Source: Aldehydirespirator sp965205155
GTDB lineage: Bacteria; Actinomycetota; Acidimicrobiia; Acidimicrobiales; Aldehydirespiratoraceae
DNA length: 64,000 nt
Direction: 5' to 3'
NCBI GenBank assembly: GCA_965205155.1
Contig: OZ242033.1
Location: 1,302,001 to 1,366,000 of the forward strand
Numbering within the stretch: the stretch's first letter is position 1; the number at the start of each line of letters is the position of its first letter. Positions 24,521 to 33,020 of the stretch are shown here, piece by piece. Under the pieces are notes generated by a model. The model had not been told where the DNA came from. It saw nothing but the letters and a program-made list of their open reading frames with translations, and did no database searches. A program made the translations under genes and the position numbers.

Positions 24521-26101
24521 ATGTCCGGGCATCCTTCTGCTGTCACCCGCACCTCGGTGTCGGGGATGGTTTCCACCGTCGATCACCTGGCCACCGGCGT
24601 CGGGGTCGATCTGCTGCGGCGAGGAGGATCGGCGGCGGATGCGGCGGTTGGCGCCAACGCGGTGCTGGCGGTTACTTCTCCGCACATGTGCGGGCCCGGT
24701 GGCGACGTCTGGGCGCTGGTCCACGACGGGGGCAGCGGCCCGCCGACTGCGCTCGACGCGTCCGGGTTCGCCGGGTCGGGGGCCGACCCTGACCGACTGC
24801 GAGCGCAGGGTCACGGCGAGATGCCGCTGCACGGCGACGTGGCCTCGGTCCCCGTGCCCGGCGCGGTCGACGGCTGGCTGGCCCTTCACTCCCGCTATGG
24901 GCGGCTGCCCCTGGCCGAGGTTCTTGCCGAGGCCATCCGGATCGCTGACGAGGGGTTTGCGGCCTCGCCGCTGCTGGCCGAGCGGTCCGGCGAGGTGGCC
25001 GGGGTCGAGGGCAATACCGATATCCCGGCCGGCCTGCGGGCCGGGACCGTGGTGCGGCGTCCCGGTACGGCCCGGGCGTTCAGGGCCGTTCTGGAGCAGG
25101 GCCGCGACGGCTACTACGGCGGCGAATTCGGCGAAGGCCTGCTGGCGCTGGGCGCGGGGGAGTACAGCGAGGACGACCTTGCCCGGCCGATCGCCCGCTG
25201 GGTCGAACCAGTGTGGGCCGAGGCCTTCGGTCATGTGCTGTGGACGGTGCCGCCCACATCTCAGGGCTATCTGACCCTGGCCGGAGCGTGGATCGCCGAC
25301 GGGCTCGACCTGGGCGACTCCGACGACGAGCGCTGGGCCCACCTGCTAGTCGAGGCCGCCTCTTGGGCCGCCCATGACCGGGTCCGGGTGCTGTACGACG
25401 GCGCCGACGGCCAAGCGCTGGTCGATCCGGCCCGGCTCGGACCCCGGCGCGACGCCATCGATCCCGAACGGGCCGGCAACGTGGCCGCGCCCGCAGCCAT
25501 GGGCGACACCACTTACCTGTGCGCGGTGGACGGCGACGGCATGGGCGTTTCGCTCATCAACTCCAACGCCAACGGCTTCGGCGCCCTGCTGGTGGCCGGC
25601 AGCACGGGGATATTCCTGCACGACCGGGGTCTCGGCTTCAACCTGGTGCCCGGCCATCCGGCCGAGTACGGCCCGGGCCGGCGCCCGCCCCACACCCTGT
25701 CCCCGGCGCTGGCCACCAACCCCGACGGCTCGCTGCGCCAGGTGCTGGGCACCATGGGCGGCGACTCCCAGCCCCAGATCCTGCTGCAGTTGCTGGCCCG
25801 CACCCTGGGTCTCGGCCAGTCTCCGGGCGCAGCCATCCGGGCCCCCCGCTGGGTGCTCGGCCCCGACGACCACGACGCCGGCTTCGCCACCTGGGTCCCC
25901 GGCCAGGGCCGCCGGGTGCTCATCGAGGACGCGGCCACCGGCTGGCACGAGTCCCTGGCCGCCCGCGGCCACACCACCGCCCTGCGCGACGTGTCTCCCC
26001 ACACCTACGGCCACGCCCATCTCATCGAGGTCACCGACCAAGGCACCCTCGCCGGCGCGGCCGACCCCAGAGCCGCAATAGGAGTAGCCGCCGGCCTCTA
26101 G
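24521..26101 (+). CDS. ggt: gamma-glutamyltransferase
   Basis: A 526-residue Ntn-hydrolase of the gamma-glutamyltransferase family. The large-chain part has GGSAADAAVGANAVLAVTSP followed by GPGGD. The autoprocessing threonine lies in GDTTYLCAVDGDG, which would become the N-terminus of the small chain. The latter ends with the PHTLSPALATNPDG, GTMGGDSQPQ and APRW segments. There is no obvious signal peptide, so it may act in the cytoplasm or on a non-glutathione substrate. A GTG at 24488 is an alternative start. Confidence 0.88.
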   Translation: MSGHPSAVTRTSVSGMVSTVDHLATGVGVDLLRRGGSAADAAVGANAVLAVTSPHMCGPGGDVWALVHDGGSGPPTALDASGFAGSGADPDRLRAQGHGEMPLHGDVASVPVPGAVDGWLALHSRYGRLPLAEVLAEAIRIADEGFAASPLLAERSGEVAGVEGNTDIPAGLRAGTVVRRPGTARAFRAVLEQGRDGYYGGEFGEGLLALGAGEYSEDDLARPIARWVEPVWAEAFGHVLWTVPPTSQGYLTLAGAWIADGLDLGDSDDERWAHLLVEAASWAAHDRVRVLYDGADGQALVDPARLGPRRDAIDPERAGNVAAPAAMGDTTYLCAVDGDGMGVSLINSNANGFGALLVAGSTGIFLHDRGLGFNLVPGHPAEYGPGRRPPHTLSPALATNPDGSLRQVLGTMGGDSQPQILLQLLARTLGLGQSPGAAIRAPRWVLGPDDHDAGFATWVPGQGRRVLIEDAATGWHESLAARGHTTALRDVSPHTYGHAHLIEVTDQGTLAGAADPRAAIGVAAGL

Positions 26102-26191
26102 GTCTCCCGTCTCGGCTGGATACAGCCTGTTCAAGACAGGTGTAGCGCCAAATCGCATGTCGGGCCGCCACATCAGCGGTACAGTGAGGCC

Positions 26192-26422
26192 ATGACGAGC
26201 ATCCAAGTCAAGAACGTTCCGAGCGATGTCCACCAGACGCTGCGGCAGCGAGCTGTCGGACAGGGTCAATCGTTGCAGGAGTACCTGTTGCACCTGCTGT
26301 GCGAGGAAGCCAGAACGCCGACGCTAGAGGAGGTGCTTGAGCGGGCCGGTAGCCGGGCTGGGGGCAATATCGGGTTGGAGGCTGCAGTCGCGGCTGTTCG
26401 GGCCGACCGCGACTCACGGTGA
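26192..26422 (+). CDS. vapB: ribbon-helix-helix antitoxin (VapB/FitA-like)
   Basis: A 76-residue protein with an N-terminal ribbon-helix-helix (MTSIQVKNVPSDVHQTLRQR, then GQSLQEYLLHLLCEEA) and a C-terminal tail that would wrap the toxin. It is expected to bind its own promoter and block the downstream PIN-domain RNase. Its stop overlaps the toxin GTG by 4 bp. Confidence 0.83.
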   Translation: MTSIQVKNVPSDVHQTLRQRAVGQGQSLQEYLLHLLCEEARTPTLEEVLERAGSRAGGNIGLEAAVAAVRADRDSR

Positions 26423-26814
26423 TCGTTGTTGACGCGAGCGCCGTGGTGTTGGCCTTGGGCGATGACGGGACAGCGGGCGACGCATCGCGGGAGCGTCTCG
26501 ACGGCGAGAGGATGGTCGCTCCCGAACTGCTCGATGTGGAGGTCGTGTCGGCGTGGCGTAGGCACGAGACCGAAGGTCGCCTCGATCCGAAGAGAGCGGC
26601 ACTAGCCCGGGCGGACCTTCGAGCGTTCTCTGCGAGGCGAGTCTCGCATCGCCTCCTGATGGAACGCTGCTGGGAGTTGCGAGCCAACGTGACTACGTAC
26701 GACGCCGTCTACGTGGCTCTGGCCGAGCTACTCGATGCGCCGCTGGTCACCGCGGACAGGAAGCTCACTAACGCTCCAGGCATTCGTTGCCGAGTAGAGG
26801 TCCTGTCAGTCTGA
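26419..26814 (+). CDS. vapC: PIN-domain ribonuclease toxin (VapC family)
   Basis: A 131-residue PIN-domain protein. The acidic residues of the active site are visible in IVVDASAVVLALG, ELLDVEVVSAWRR, TYDAVYVALAELL and LVTADRKL. It would cleave RNA when free of the antitoxin encoded immediately upstream. The GTG start overlaps the antitoxin stop. Confidence 0.87.
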   Translation: MIVVDASAVVLALGDDGTAGDASRERLDGERMVAPELLDVEVVSAWRRHETEGRLDPKRAALARADLRAFSARRVSHRLLMERCWELRANVTTYDAVYVALAELLDAPLVTADRKLTNAPGIRCRVEVLSV

Positions 26815-26967
26815 CGCATTCGAGGGGAGGAGATTCCTGCCGCGAGACGAGTTCGACGAGACGGGCTATCCGATGCAGATCTGGGCATAGACATCCAATC
26901 GGGGTGGATGCACGCTGGGTTACCCTGGCCGGCGTTCAGGACGCTAACGAGACGGGGGGTGTCAGCA

Positions 26968-27867
26968 GTGTTCGAGCGGTTCAACGACGGGGCCCGTCGA
27001 GCAGTGGTACTGGCTCAGGAAGAGGCTCGCCGGCTCGACCACAACTACATCGGCACCGAGCACATCCTGCTGGGCCTGATCGCTGAGCACCGCGGTGTGG
27101 CGGCCACTGTGCTGGAGTCGCTGGAGATCAGTTGCGAGTCGGTGCGGGGACAGGTCGAGGAGCTCATCGGCCGGGGCGGCAAGACTCCCCAAGGCCACAT
27201 CGCGTTCAGGCCCCGGGCCAAGAAGGTGCTGGAACTGAGTCTGCGGGAGTCGCTGCAACTCAGCCACAACTACATCGGCACCGAGCACATCCTGCTGGGA
27301 CTGATCCGCGAGGGTGAGGGTGTCGCCGCGCAGGTGCTGATCAAATTCGGCGCGGGCCTAGCCCCGGTACGCCAGCAGGTCATCCAGTTGCTGGCCGCGC
27401 ACGAAAAGGAATCGGGATCGTCCCGCGGCGTCGAACCGGAGCCGGACGTCCGGGAGCCCGGGGCCGACCGGACCCGTGTCAATGTCTCCAGCGGGGGGCC
27501 GTTGGAGGCGACGGTCGGGTACTCGCGGGCGGTGCGGGTTGGTGACCATGTGGCTGTGGCGGGCACGACGACGCTGCGCCCGGACGGGGTCGACCATCCT
27601 GGTGACTGCTATCAGCAGACCAGGGCGGTGCTGCGGATCATCGCGGATGCGTTACGCCAAGCAGGGGCGTCCCTCAGCGACGTGGTGCGGACGCGGGCCT
27701 TTCTCACCGACATGTCGACGGCCGGCGACTACGGGCGAGCCCACGGCGAGGTGTTCAGCGACATCCGTCCCGCTGCCACGCTGGTCGAGGTCTCGGCCCT
27801 GGTGCATCCCGACCTCGTGGTCGAGATCGAGGTCGACGCCATCATCACGCCGAGTACGGAGGGATAG
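26968..27867 (+). CDS. ClpC N-domain fused to a RidA-like domain
   Basis: A 299-residue protein in one frame. Residues 1-148 are a double Clp N repeat almost identical to ClpC: VFERFNDGARRAVVLAQEEA, then NYIGTEHILLGLI twice, FRPRAKKVLELSLRES and VRQQVIQLL. There are no AAA+ modules. After a linker of about 25 residues, residues 175-295 form a RidA (YjgF/UK114) domain (VAVAGTTTLRPDG, QTRAVLRIIADALRQAG, VVRTRAFLTD, VEVSALVHPDLVVEIEVDAI). The RidA arginine that binds the imine carboxylate appears replaced: the site reads RPAATLVEV where PARSTV is usual. It could be an adaptor or a stress protein using Clp-type substrate recognition. The GTG at 26968 aligns with the ClpC start and follows a GGGGGG run. 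Confidence 0.88.
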   Translation: MFERFNDGARRAVVLAQEEARRLDHNYIGTEHILLGLIAEHRGVAATVLESLEISCESVRGQVEELIGRGGKTPQGHIAFRPRAKKVLELSLRESLQLSHNYIGTEHILLGLIREGEGVAAQVLIKFGAGLAPVRQQVIQLLAAHEKESGSSRGVEPEPDVREPGADRTRVNVSSGGPLEATVGYSRAVRVGDHVAVAGTTTLRPDGVDHPGDCYQQTRAVLRIIADALRQAGASLSDVVRTRAFLTDMSTAGDYGRAHGEVFSDIRPAATLVEVSALVHPDLVVEIEVDAIITPSTEG

Positions 27868-27912
27868 CCCGCTTCTGGGAGGGCTGGCTTGGGCGCCGGT
27901 AGGGTTTCTGCG

Positions 27913-29358
27913 ATGCGCGGCGTGATCTCGGCAGCGGGTTACGTGCCGTACCGCAGGCTCGACCGGTCCGAGATCGCCGGCTTCTTCGGCACCGGCGGCG
28001 GCACGGGCACCCGGGCGGTGGCGTCTTACGACGAGGACACCACCACCATGGGTCAGGCCGCCGCTGATCTGGCCCTGCGGTCAACCGAGGGCGGGCCCGA
28101 AGCGCTGTGGTTCGCGACCTCGGCCCCCGCCTACCTGGAGAAGACCAACGCGGCCGCTATCCACGCCGCCCTGCGGCTCGATCCGGAAGTGTCAGCCCTC
28201 GACTTCGGGGGCGCGGTCCGCTCGGGGATCGGCGCGCTGCGCGCCGCGCTGACTGGGAGTGGCCGGACGCTGGTGGTCTCAGCCGACACCCGTGACGGCC
28301 TGCCCGCCGGCGCCGACGAGGCCTCCGCCGGCGACGGCGCCGCCGCGGCGCTGGTGGGCGACGACTCCGATGGGCCGCTGCTGGCCGAATACCTCGGCGG
28401 AGCGTCCCGCACGCTCGAGGTCACTGAGCGCTGGCGGATCCCCGGCGGGGCGCGCTCGCGCACATGGGAGGAGCGCTTCGGCGCCCACGTCTTGGGTCCG
28501 GCCGCGGCCGAAGCGTGGCAGGCCGCCCTGGCCGGCAGCGGTGTGGACGGCACGGCCAGCATCGACCGCCTCGCGGTCACCGGCCTCAACAGCCGAGCGG
28601 TGACCACGGCACTCAACGCCATCGGTGCCAAGGCCGACAGCCTCGTGGATCCGCTCATCAACACGGTCGGCAACACAGCCACCGCCCATCCGGCACTCCT
28701 GTTGTGTTCCGCCCTCGAGCACGCCGCCCCTGGAGAGACCGTCGCAGTGGTGGCCCTGGCCGACGGTGTGGAGGCGATCGTCCTGCGAGCGACCGAGGCC
28801 ATAGCAGACCACCGTCCGGCCGCACCGATTGCGGGACAGGTCGCGCAGGGCGGATCCCTCCCATACGGCCGGTTCCTGGCTTGGCGCAACATGGTGACGG
28901 TCGAGCCCCCGAACCGGCCCGCCCCGGCCCGCCCCTCGTCGTCGGCCGCCAGCCGCCGGACCGACTGGAAGTACGGGTTCACCGGTTCCCGGGACCGGTC
29001 CAGCGAGATGGTGCACCTTCCCCCGGCCCGGGTGTCGCAGAAGGGCGGCGCAGCCGACGACATGGATCCGGCGCCCATGGCCCACACCTCCGGCACCGTC
29101 GCCAGCTTCACCGTGGACCGGCTCGCCTACTCGCCCAGCCCGCCTACCGTGTTCGCGGTGGTGGACTTCGACGGTGGCGGCCGGGTGCCCCTGGAACTCA
29201 CCGATGTCGATGCCGGCGAGGTCCATGTGGGCATGCGGGTGGTGCCCACCTTCAGGCGGCTCTACACCGCCGACGACATCCACAACTACTTCTGGAAGGC
29301 CCGCCCGTTGCGCGGCACAACCCCCGGTGGCAGCACACCACCGGGAGACGGCCTGTGA
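27913..29358 (+). CDS. HMG-CoA-synthase-like thiolase-fold protein fused to a DUF35 OB-fold
   Basis: A 481-residue two-domain protein. Residues 1-310 form a ketoacyl-synthase/HMG-CoA-synthase-like thiolase fold (ISAAGYVPYRRL, TSAPAYLEKTNAAAIHAAL, GDGAAAALVGDDS, NTVGNTATAHPALLL). The expected active-site Cys is not found: its region reads DFGGAVRSGIGAL. The C-terminal part is a DUF35 OB-fold (SGTVASFTVDR, FAVVDFDGGGRVPLELTDVD, VGMRVVPTFRRLY). Such fusions pair with thiolases in acyl-CoA or polyketide-like condensation or degradation. It overlaps the thiolase gene by 4 bp and heads the acyl-CoA operon. Confidence 0.82.
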   Translation: MRGVISAAGYVPYRRLDRSEIAGFFGTGGGTGTRAVASYDEDTTTMGQAAADLALRSTEGGPEALWFATSAPAYLEKTNAAAIHAALRLDPEVSALDFGGAVRSGIGALRAALTGSGRTLVVSADTRDGLPAGADEASAGDGAAAALVGDDSDGPLLAEYLGGASRTLEVTERWRIPGGARSRTWEERFGAHVLGPAAAEAWQAALAGSGVDGTASIDRLAVTGLNSRAVTTALNAIGAKADSLVDPLINTVGNTATAHPALLLCSALEHAAPGETVAVVALADGVEAIVLRATEAIADHRPAAPIAGQVAQGGSLPYGRFLAWRNMVTVEPPNRPAPARPSSSAASRRTDWKYGFTGSRDRSSEMVHLPPARVSQKGGAADDMDPAPMAHTSGTVASFTVDRLAYSPSPPTVFAVVDFDGGGRVPLELTDVDAGEVHVGMRVVPTFRRLYTADDIHNYFWKARPLRGTTPGGSTPPGDGL

Positions 29359-30551
29359 GCTCGCACGGCATCGCCGACCGTGTGGCCGTCATCGGCATGG
29401 GCTGCACCCCCTTCGCCGAGCACTGGGACTCCTCCCTCGACGACCTGATCATCGATGCGGCCCACTCGGCCTACCGATCGGCCGGCATCGCCCAGGACGA
29501 GATCGATGCCTTCTGGTTCGGCACGTCGCAGTCGGCCGCCTCCGGGCTGGGCATGGCCGGGCCTCTCAAGATCCAGGGCAAACCCGTCACCCGGGTGGAG
29601 AACTACTGCGCCACCGGCTCCGAGGCGCTGCGCCAAGCCTGCTACGCGGTGGCCTCCGGCGCATACGACACCGCCATGGCCCTGGGGGCCGAGAAGGTCA
29701 AGGACGGCGGCTACCAGGGCCTCAACGCCTTCCCCATCCCCACCGACGGCACCCAGCGCACCCTCACGGCCGCGGCCATGTTCAGCCTGATGCTGCCCGC
29801 CTACGCCGACCGCTACGGGGTCGACCGCGACGAGTTGCGCTACGTCGCGGCCCGCATCGCATCCAAGAACCACCACAACGGGGCCCGCAACCCTCTCGCC
29901 CAGTTCCGCCGGGAGATGTCGGCCGAGCGGATCTGCGAGATGCCCGCAGTAGCCGGGATGCTGTCGGTGTTCGACTGCGCCGGGGTGGCCGACGGGGCCG
30001 CGGCAGCCATCGTGTGCCGGGCCTCCGAGGCCCACGGCTGGTGCGCCGACCCGCTATATGTCAAGGGTCTGTCGGTGGTCGCCGGCACGGGGGCAGGGTC
30101 GCTCGACCCCGACTACGACTACACCACCATGCCGGAATGCGCCCAGGCCGCAGCCGACGCCTACGACCAGGCCGGCGTGACCGATCCCCGGTCGCAGGTG
30201 GCCCTGGCCGAGGTACACGACTGCTTCACCCCCACCGAGTTGGTTCTTATGGAGGACTTGGGGTTCTCGGCGCGGGGCGCGGCCTGGCGTGACATTCTCG
30301 ACGGGGTCTTCGACCTCGACGGCGAGCTGCCGGTCAACACCGACGGCGGGCTCAAGTCGTTCGGTCATCCAGTGGGGGCCAGCGGCCTGCGGATGCTGTA
30401 CGAGGTGTGGCTGCAACTTCGGGGCGAGGCCCCCGCAGAACGCCGCATCCCCGAGACGGATCGCACCCTGGGCCTCACCCACAACCTGGGCGGCTACCCC
30501 GGCGAGATCGTTAGCTTCGTGGGAGTCTTCGGCACAGAAAGGGAGCATTGA
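29355..30551 (+). CDS. thiolase (SCP-x type acetyl-CoA acetyltransferase)
   Basis: A 398-residue thiolase of the sterol-carrier-protein-x type. The acyl-enzyme Cys is in VENYCATGSEALRQA, the His in AEVHDCFTPTE, and the C-terminal GGLKSFGHPVGASG carries the second catalytic His; the second Cys of classical thiolases is not obvious. It probably works as a complex with the upstream DUF35 fusion. The GTG start overlaps that gene (GTGA). It ends one base before the start of the CoA-transferase gene. Confidence 0.9.
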   Translation: MSSHGIADRVAVIGMGCTPFAEHWDSSLDDLIIDAAHSAYRSAGIAQDEIDAFWFGTSQSAASGLGMAGPLKIQGKPVTRVENYCATGSEALRQACYAVASGAYDTAMALGAEKVKDGGYQGLNAFPIPTDGTQRTLTAAAMFSLMLPAYADRYGVDRDELRYVAARIASKNHHNGARNPLAQFRREMSAERICEMPAVAGMLSVFDCAGVADGAAAAIVCRASEAHGWCADPLYVKGLSVVAGTGAGSLDPDYDYTTMPECAQAAADAYDQAGVTDPRSQVALAEVHDCFTPTELVLMEDLGFSARGAAWRDILDGVFDLDGELPVNTDGGLKSFGHPVGASGLRMLYEVWLQLRGEAPAERRIPETDRTLGLTHNLGGYPGEIVSFVGVFGTEREH

Positions 30552-30552
30552 T

Positions 30553-33003
30553 ATGCCAATCAGGCCGCTTGCAGGCATTCGAGTCATCGATCTCGCCGTG
30601 GACCGCGGCGAGTTGTGCGGGCGGCTTCTCAGCGACCTGGGTGCCGACGTCATCAAAGTGGAGCCCCTCGAGGGTTCGCCCAGCCGCAGCCTCCCGCCCC
30701 TCGACCCGCTCACCCAGGAGCACTCGCTGTTCTTCACCATGCGCAACTGCGGCAAGCGCAGCGTCGTCATCGACCCCGGCGACGCCGCCAGCATGGCGAG
30801 CTTCGAGTCCCTGCTCGCGTCCGCCGATGTGCTGATCGGTTCGGCCGAGCCCGGCGCGGCCGCAGACGCGGGCGCCCCCGAGCTCGAGGCCGAGGCGATC
30901 GCGGCCCGCCACCGGCACCTGGTGGTCGCCTCGATCACCGCCTACGGGCGTACCGGCCCCTACTCGGGCCGCGACGTCCCCGGCTCGGTCATCGACGCCA
31001 CCTCGGGCATGTGCTGGAAGGCCGGCCTGCCCGAGCGGGAGCCGCTCATGCCGCCGGGCAACATCTGCGGCGACGTGGCCGGGCTGGTGGCCGCCTTCGC
31101 CATCGTCTGCGCCCTGATCCAGCGCCTCGGCCACGGCGCAGGGCAGCTCATCGACGTGTCGGCCAACGAGGCGGCCGCCCAGATCACCGACTGGTCGCTG
31201 CCCAACTCGTCCAAGGCCATGGTCTCCGGCGTAGAGCCGATGGAGATCAGGGCCGGTCCGGGCCCGGTGTACACGATCCTGGCCGCAGCCGACGGCTTCG
31301 TGCGGCTGGTGGTGCTCAGCCCCCGCCAGTGGCAGGCCATGAGGGCCTGGCTGGGCGAGCCCGACTACCTGCAGGACCCCGAGTACGACGGGTTCATCGC
31401 CCGGTTCATGATCGCCGACGCGGTGCTCAACCCCCTCTACGAGGAGCTGTTCTCCACCATGACCATGGAGGAGGTGTCCGAGGAGGCCCAGCGCAGGGGC
31501 ATCGTGGCCACCCCCATCCTCAAGCCCGGCGACGTGATCACCAACGAGCACTTCGAGGCCCGCAAGACCTTCGACCGGGTTCCGCTATCCACCGGCGGGG
31601 TGATGAGCCTCCCGTCGGGCTGGATGGAGACCGACGGCGAGCGGGTGGGCCCCACCGGTCGCCCGCCGCACCTGGGCGAGCACACCGACGAGGTGCTGGC
31701 CGCTCTCGGGCATGGGGCACCCGGCGAGCCTGACGGCCTAATTGCCTGGCCACCGGTGCCGGAGTCGGCTCCCGAGCCGGCTCTGCCACTGACCGGGATC
31801 CGCGTCGCCGACTTCGGCCACGGGGGTGTCGGGGTGGAGATCAGCCGGATGCTGGCCGAGTACGGCGCCGACGTGATCAAGGTTGAGAGCAGGACATACC
31901 CCGACTTCGTCCGGGTGATTCTGGGCGGGGAGATGTCGCCGTCGTTCGCCTCTTCGTCGAGGTCGAAGCGGAGTCTGGGCGTCGACGCCAAGACCGAGGA
32001 GGGTCGCCGGCTGCTGCTGGACCTCGTGGCCGGCGTCGGCGGCTCGGCACCCTGCGACGTGGCGGTTGAGAATGGCTCTACCGGGGTGATGGACCAGCTC
32101 GGGCTCGGATACGAGGACCTTTCGGCGGCCAACCCCGATCTGGTGATGGTCTCCAGCCAGCTCATGGGCTCCTCCGGCCCGTGGTCGGACTGGAAGGGCT
32201 ACGGCCCCAACACCCAGGTGACCGGGGGTATGACCCACCTATGGGACTATCCCGACGTCGACCGGCCGTCGGGGTCGCAGTCGATCTTCCCCGACCACTG
32301 GGCCGGACGTATGGGGGCGCTGGCCGCGGTGGCCGGGGTGCTGGGCCGGCGTCGGGGCGTGATGGCCCGCGGATGCCACAGCGAGGTGTGCCAGGTCGAG
32401 CAGACGGTCGGGGCCATGGGCGACCTCCTGGCCCGGGAGTCGCTGAAGCCCGGCTCGGTGAAGCCCCAGGGCAATCGCCGCGACCGGGGCGCGCCCTGGG
32501 GCTTGTTCCCCTGCGAGGGCGAGGACCAGTGGGTGGCCATCTGCTGCCGAACCGATGCCGAATGGGCCGCGTTGGCGGGACTGATCGGCGTCGGCGATGC
32601 GGCACTGGCCACAGTCGCAGCCCGCCGCGAGCGGGAGGACGAGGTGGAGGAGGCGGTGTCGGCGTGGACCCGGACCCTTTCCAAGCACGGCGTCACCGAG
32701 GCCTGCCTGGCCGCAGGTGTGCCCGCCGGTCCGATGCTCACCTCCTCACAGCAGCTCCAGGACCCGCACCTGGCCGCCCGGGGCTACCTGGTGGAGCTGG
32801 ACCAGCCGCCCATCGGGGTCATGACCTTCGAGGGCCCGGCCTTCGCGTCCACCGGAATGGTCGACGCCGACATCCGCCCCGCTCCCGGCTTGGGCGAGCA
32901 CACCCGGGAGATCATCGCCGAGTTGGGCCTCGATCAGGCCGCCATCGACGACCTCATCACCCGGGGAATCCTCGAAGTCGAACTGCCTGCTGCGGAGTCC
33001 TGA
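30553..33003 (+). CDS. tandem class III (CaiB/BaiF) CoA-transferase
   Basis: An 816-residue protein with two CaiB/BaiF domains in tandem. Domain 1 (about 1-395) starts PLAGIRVIDLAVDRGELCGR followed by GADVIKVEP; it has the aspartate of the acyl-enzyme site in SVIDATSGM. Domain 2 (about 410-816) starts PLTGIRVADFGHGG followed by GADVIKVESR; at the equivalent site it reads NTQVTGGM, without Asp. The protein resembles a fused dimer with one catalytic half. It follows the thiolase directly, so the operon probably activates and processes an acyl-CoA; the acid is unknown. Confidence 0.9.
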   Translation: MPIRPLAGIRVIDLAVDRGELCGRLLSDLGADVIKVEPLEGSPSRSLPPLDPLTQEHSLFFTMRNCGKRSVVIDPGDAASMASFESLLASADVLIGSAEPGAAADAGAPELEAEAIAARHRHLVVASITAYGRTGPYSGRDVPGSVIDATSGMCWKAGLPEREPLMPPGNICGDVAGLVAAFAIVCALIQRLGHGAGQLIDVSANEAAAQITDWSLPNSSKAMVSGVEPMEIRAGPGPVYTILAAADGFVRLVVLSPRQWQAMRAWLGEPDYLQDPEYDGFIARFMIADAVLNPLYEELFSTMTMEEVSEEAQRRGIVATPILKPGDVITNEHFEARKTFDRVPLSTGGVMSLPSGWMETDGERVGPTGRPPHLGEHTDEVLAALGHGAPGEPDGLIAWPPVPESAPEPALPLTGIRVADFGHGGVGVEISRMLAEYGADVIKVESRTYPDFVRVILGGEMSPSFASSSRSKRSLGVDAKTEEGRRLLLDLVAGVGGSAPCDVAVENGSTGVMDQLGLGYEDLSAANPDLVMVSSQLMGSSGPWSDWKGYGPNTQVTGGMTHLWDYPDVDRPSGSQSIFPDHWAGRMGALAAVAGVLGRRRGVMARGCHSEVCQVEQTVGAMGDLLARESLKPGSVKPQGNRRDRGAPWGLFPCEGEDQWVAICCRTDAEWAALAGLIGVGDAALATVAARREREDEVEEAVSAWTRTLSKHGVTEACLAAGVPAGPMLTSSQQLQDPHLAARGYLVELDQPPIGVMTFEGPAFASTGMVDADIRPAPGLGEHTREIIAELGLDQAAIDDLITRGILEVELPAAES

Positions 33004-33020
33004 TACGGCTCCGGCCGGGG

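Noticed and set aside
26126..26140. Hairpin CCTGT-TCAAG-ACAGG before vapB
   Set aside because: The stem is only five bases with no T-tract; it could be a weak terminator for ggt, but such stems are frequent by chance.
26823..26890. Short open stretch ending PRDEFDETGYPMQIWA between vapC and the ClpN-RidA gene
   Set aside because: It looks protein-like, but it has no start codon and only about 28 codons; it may be the end of a lost gene but cannot be supported.
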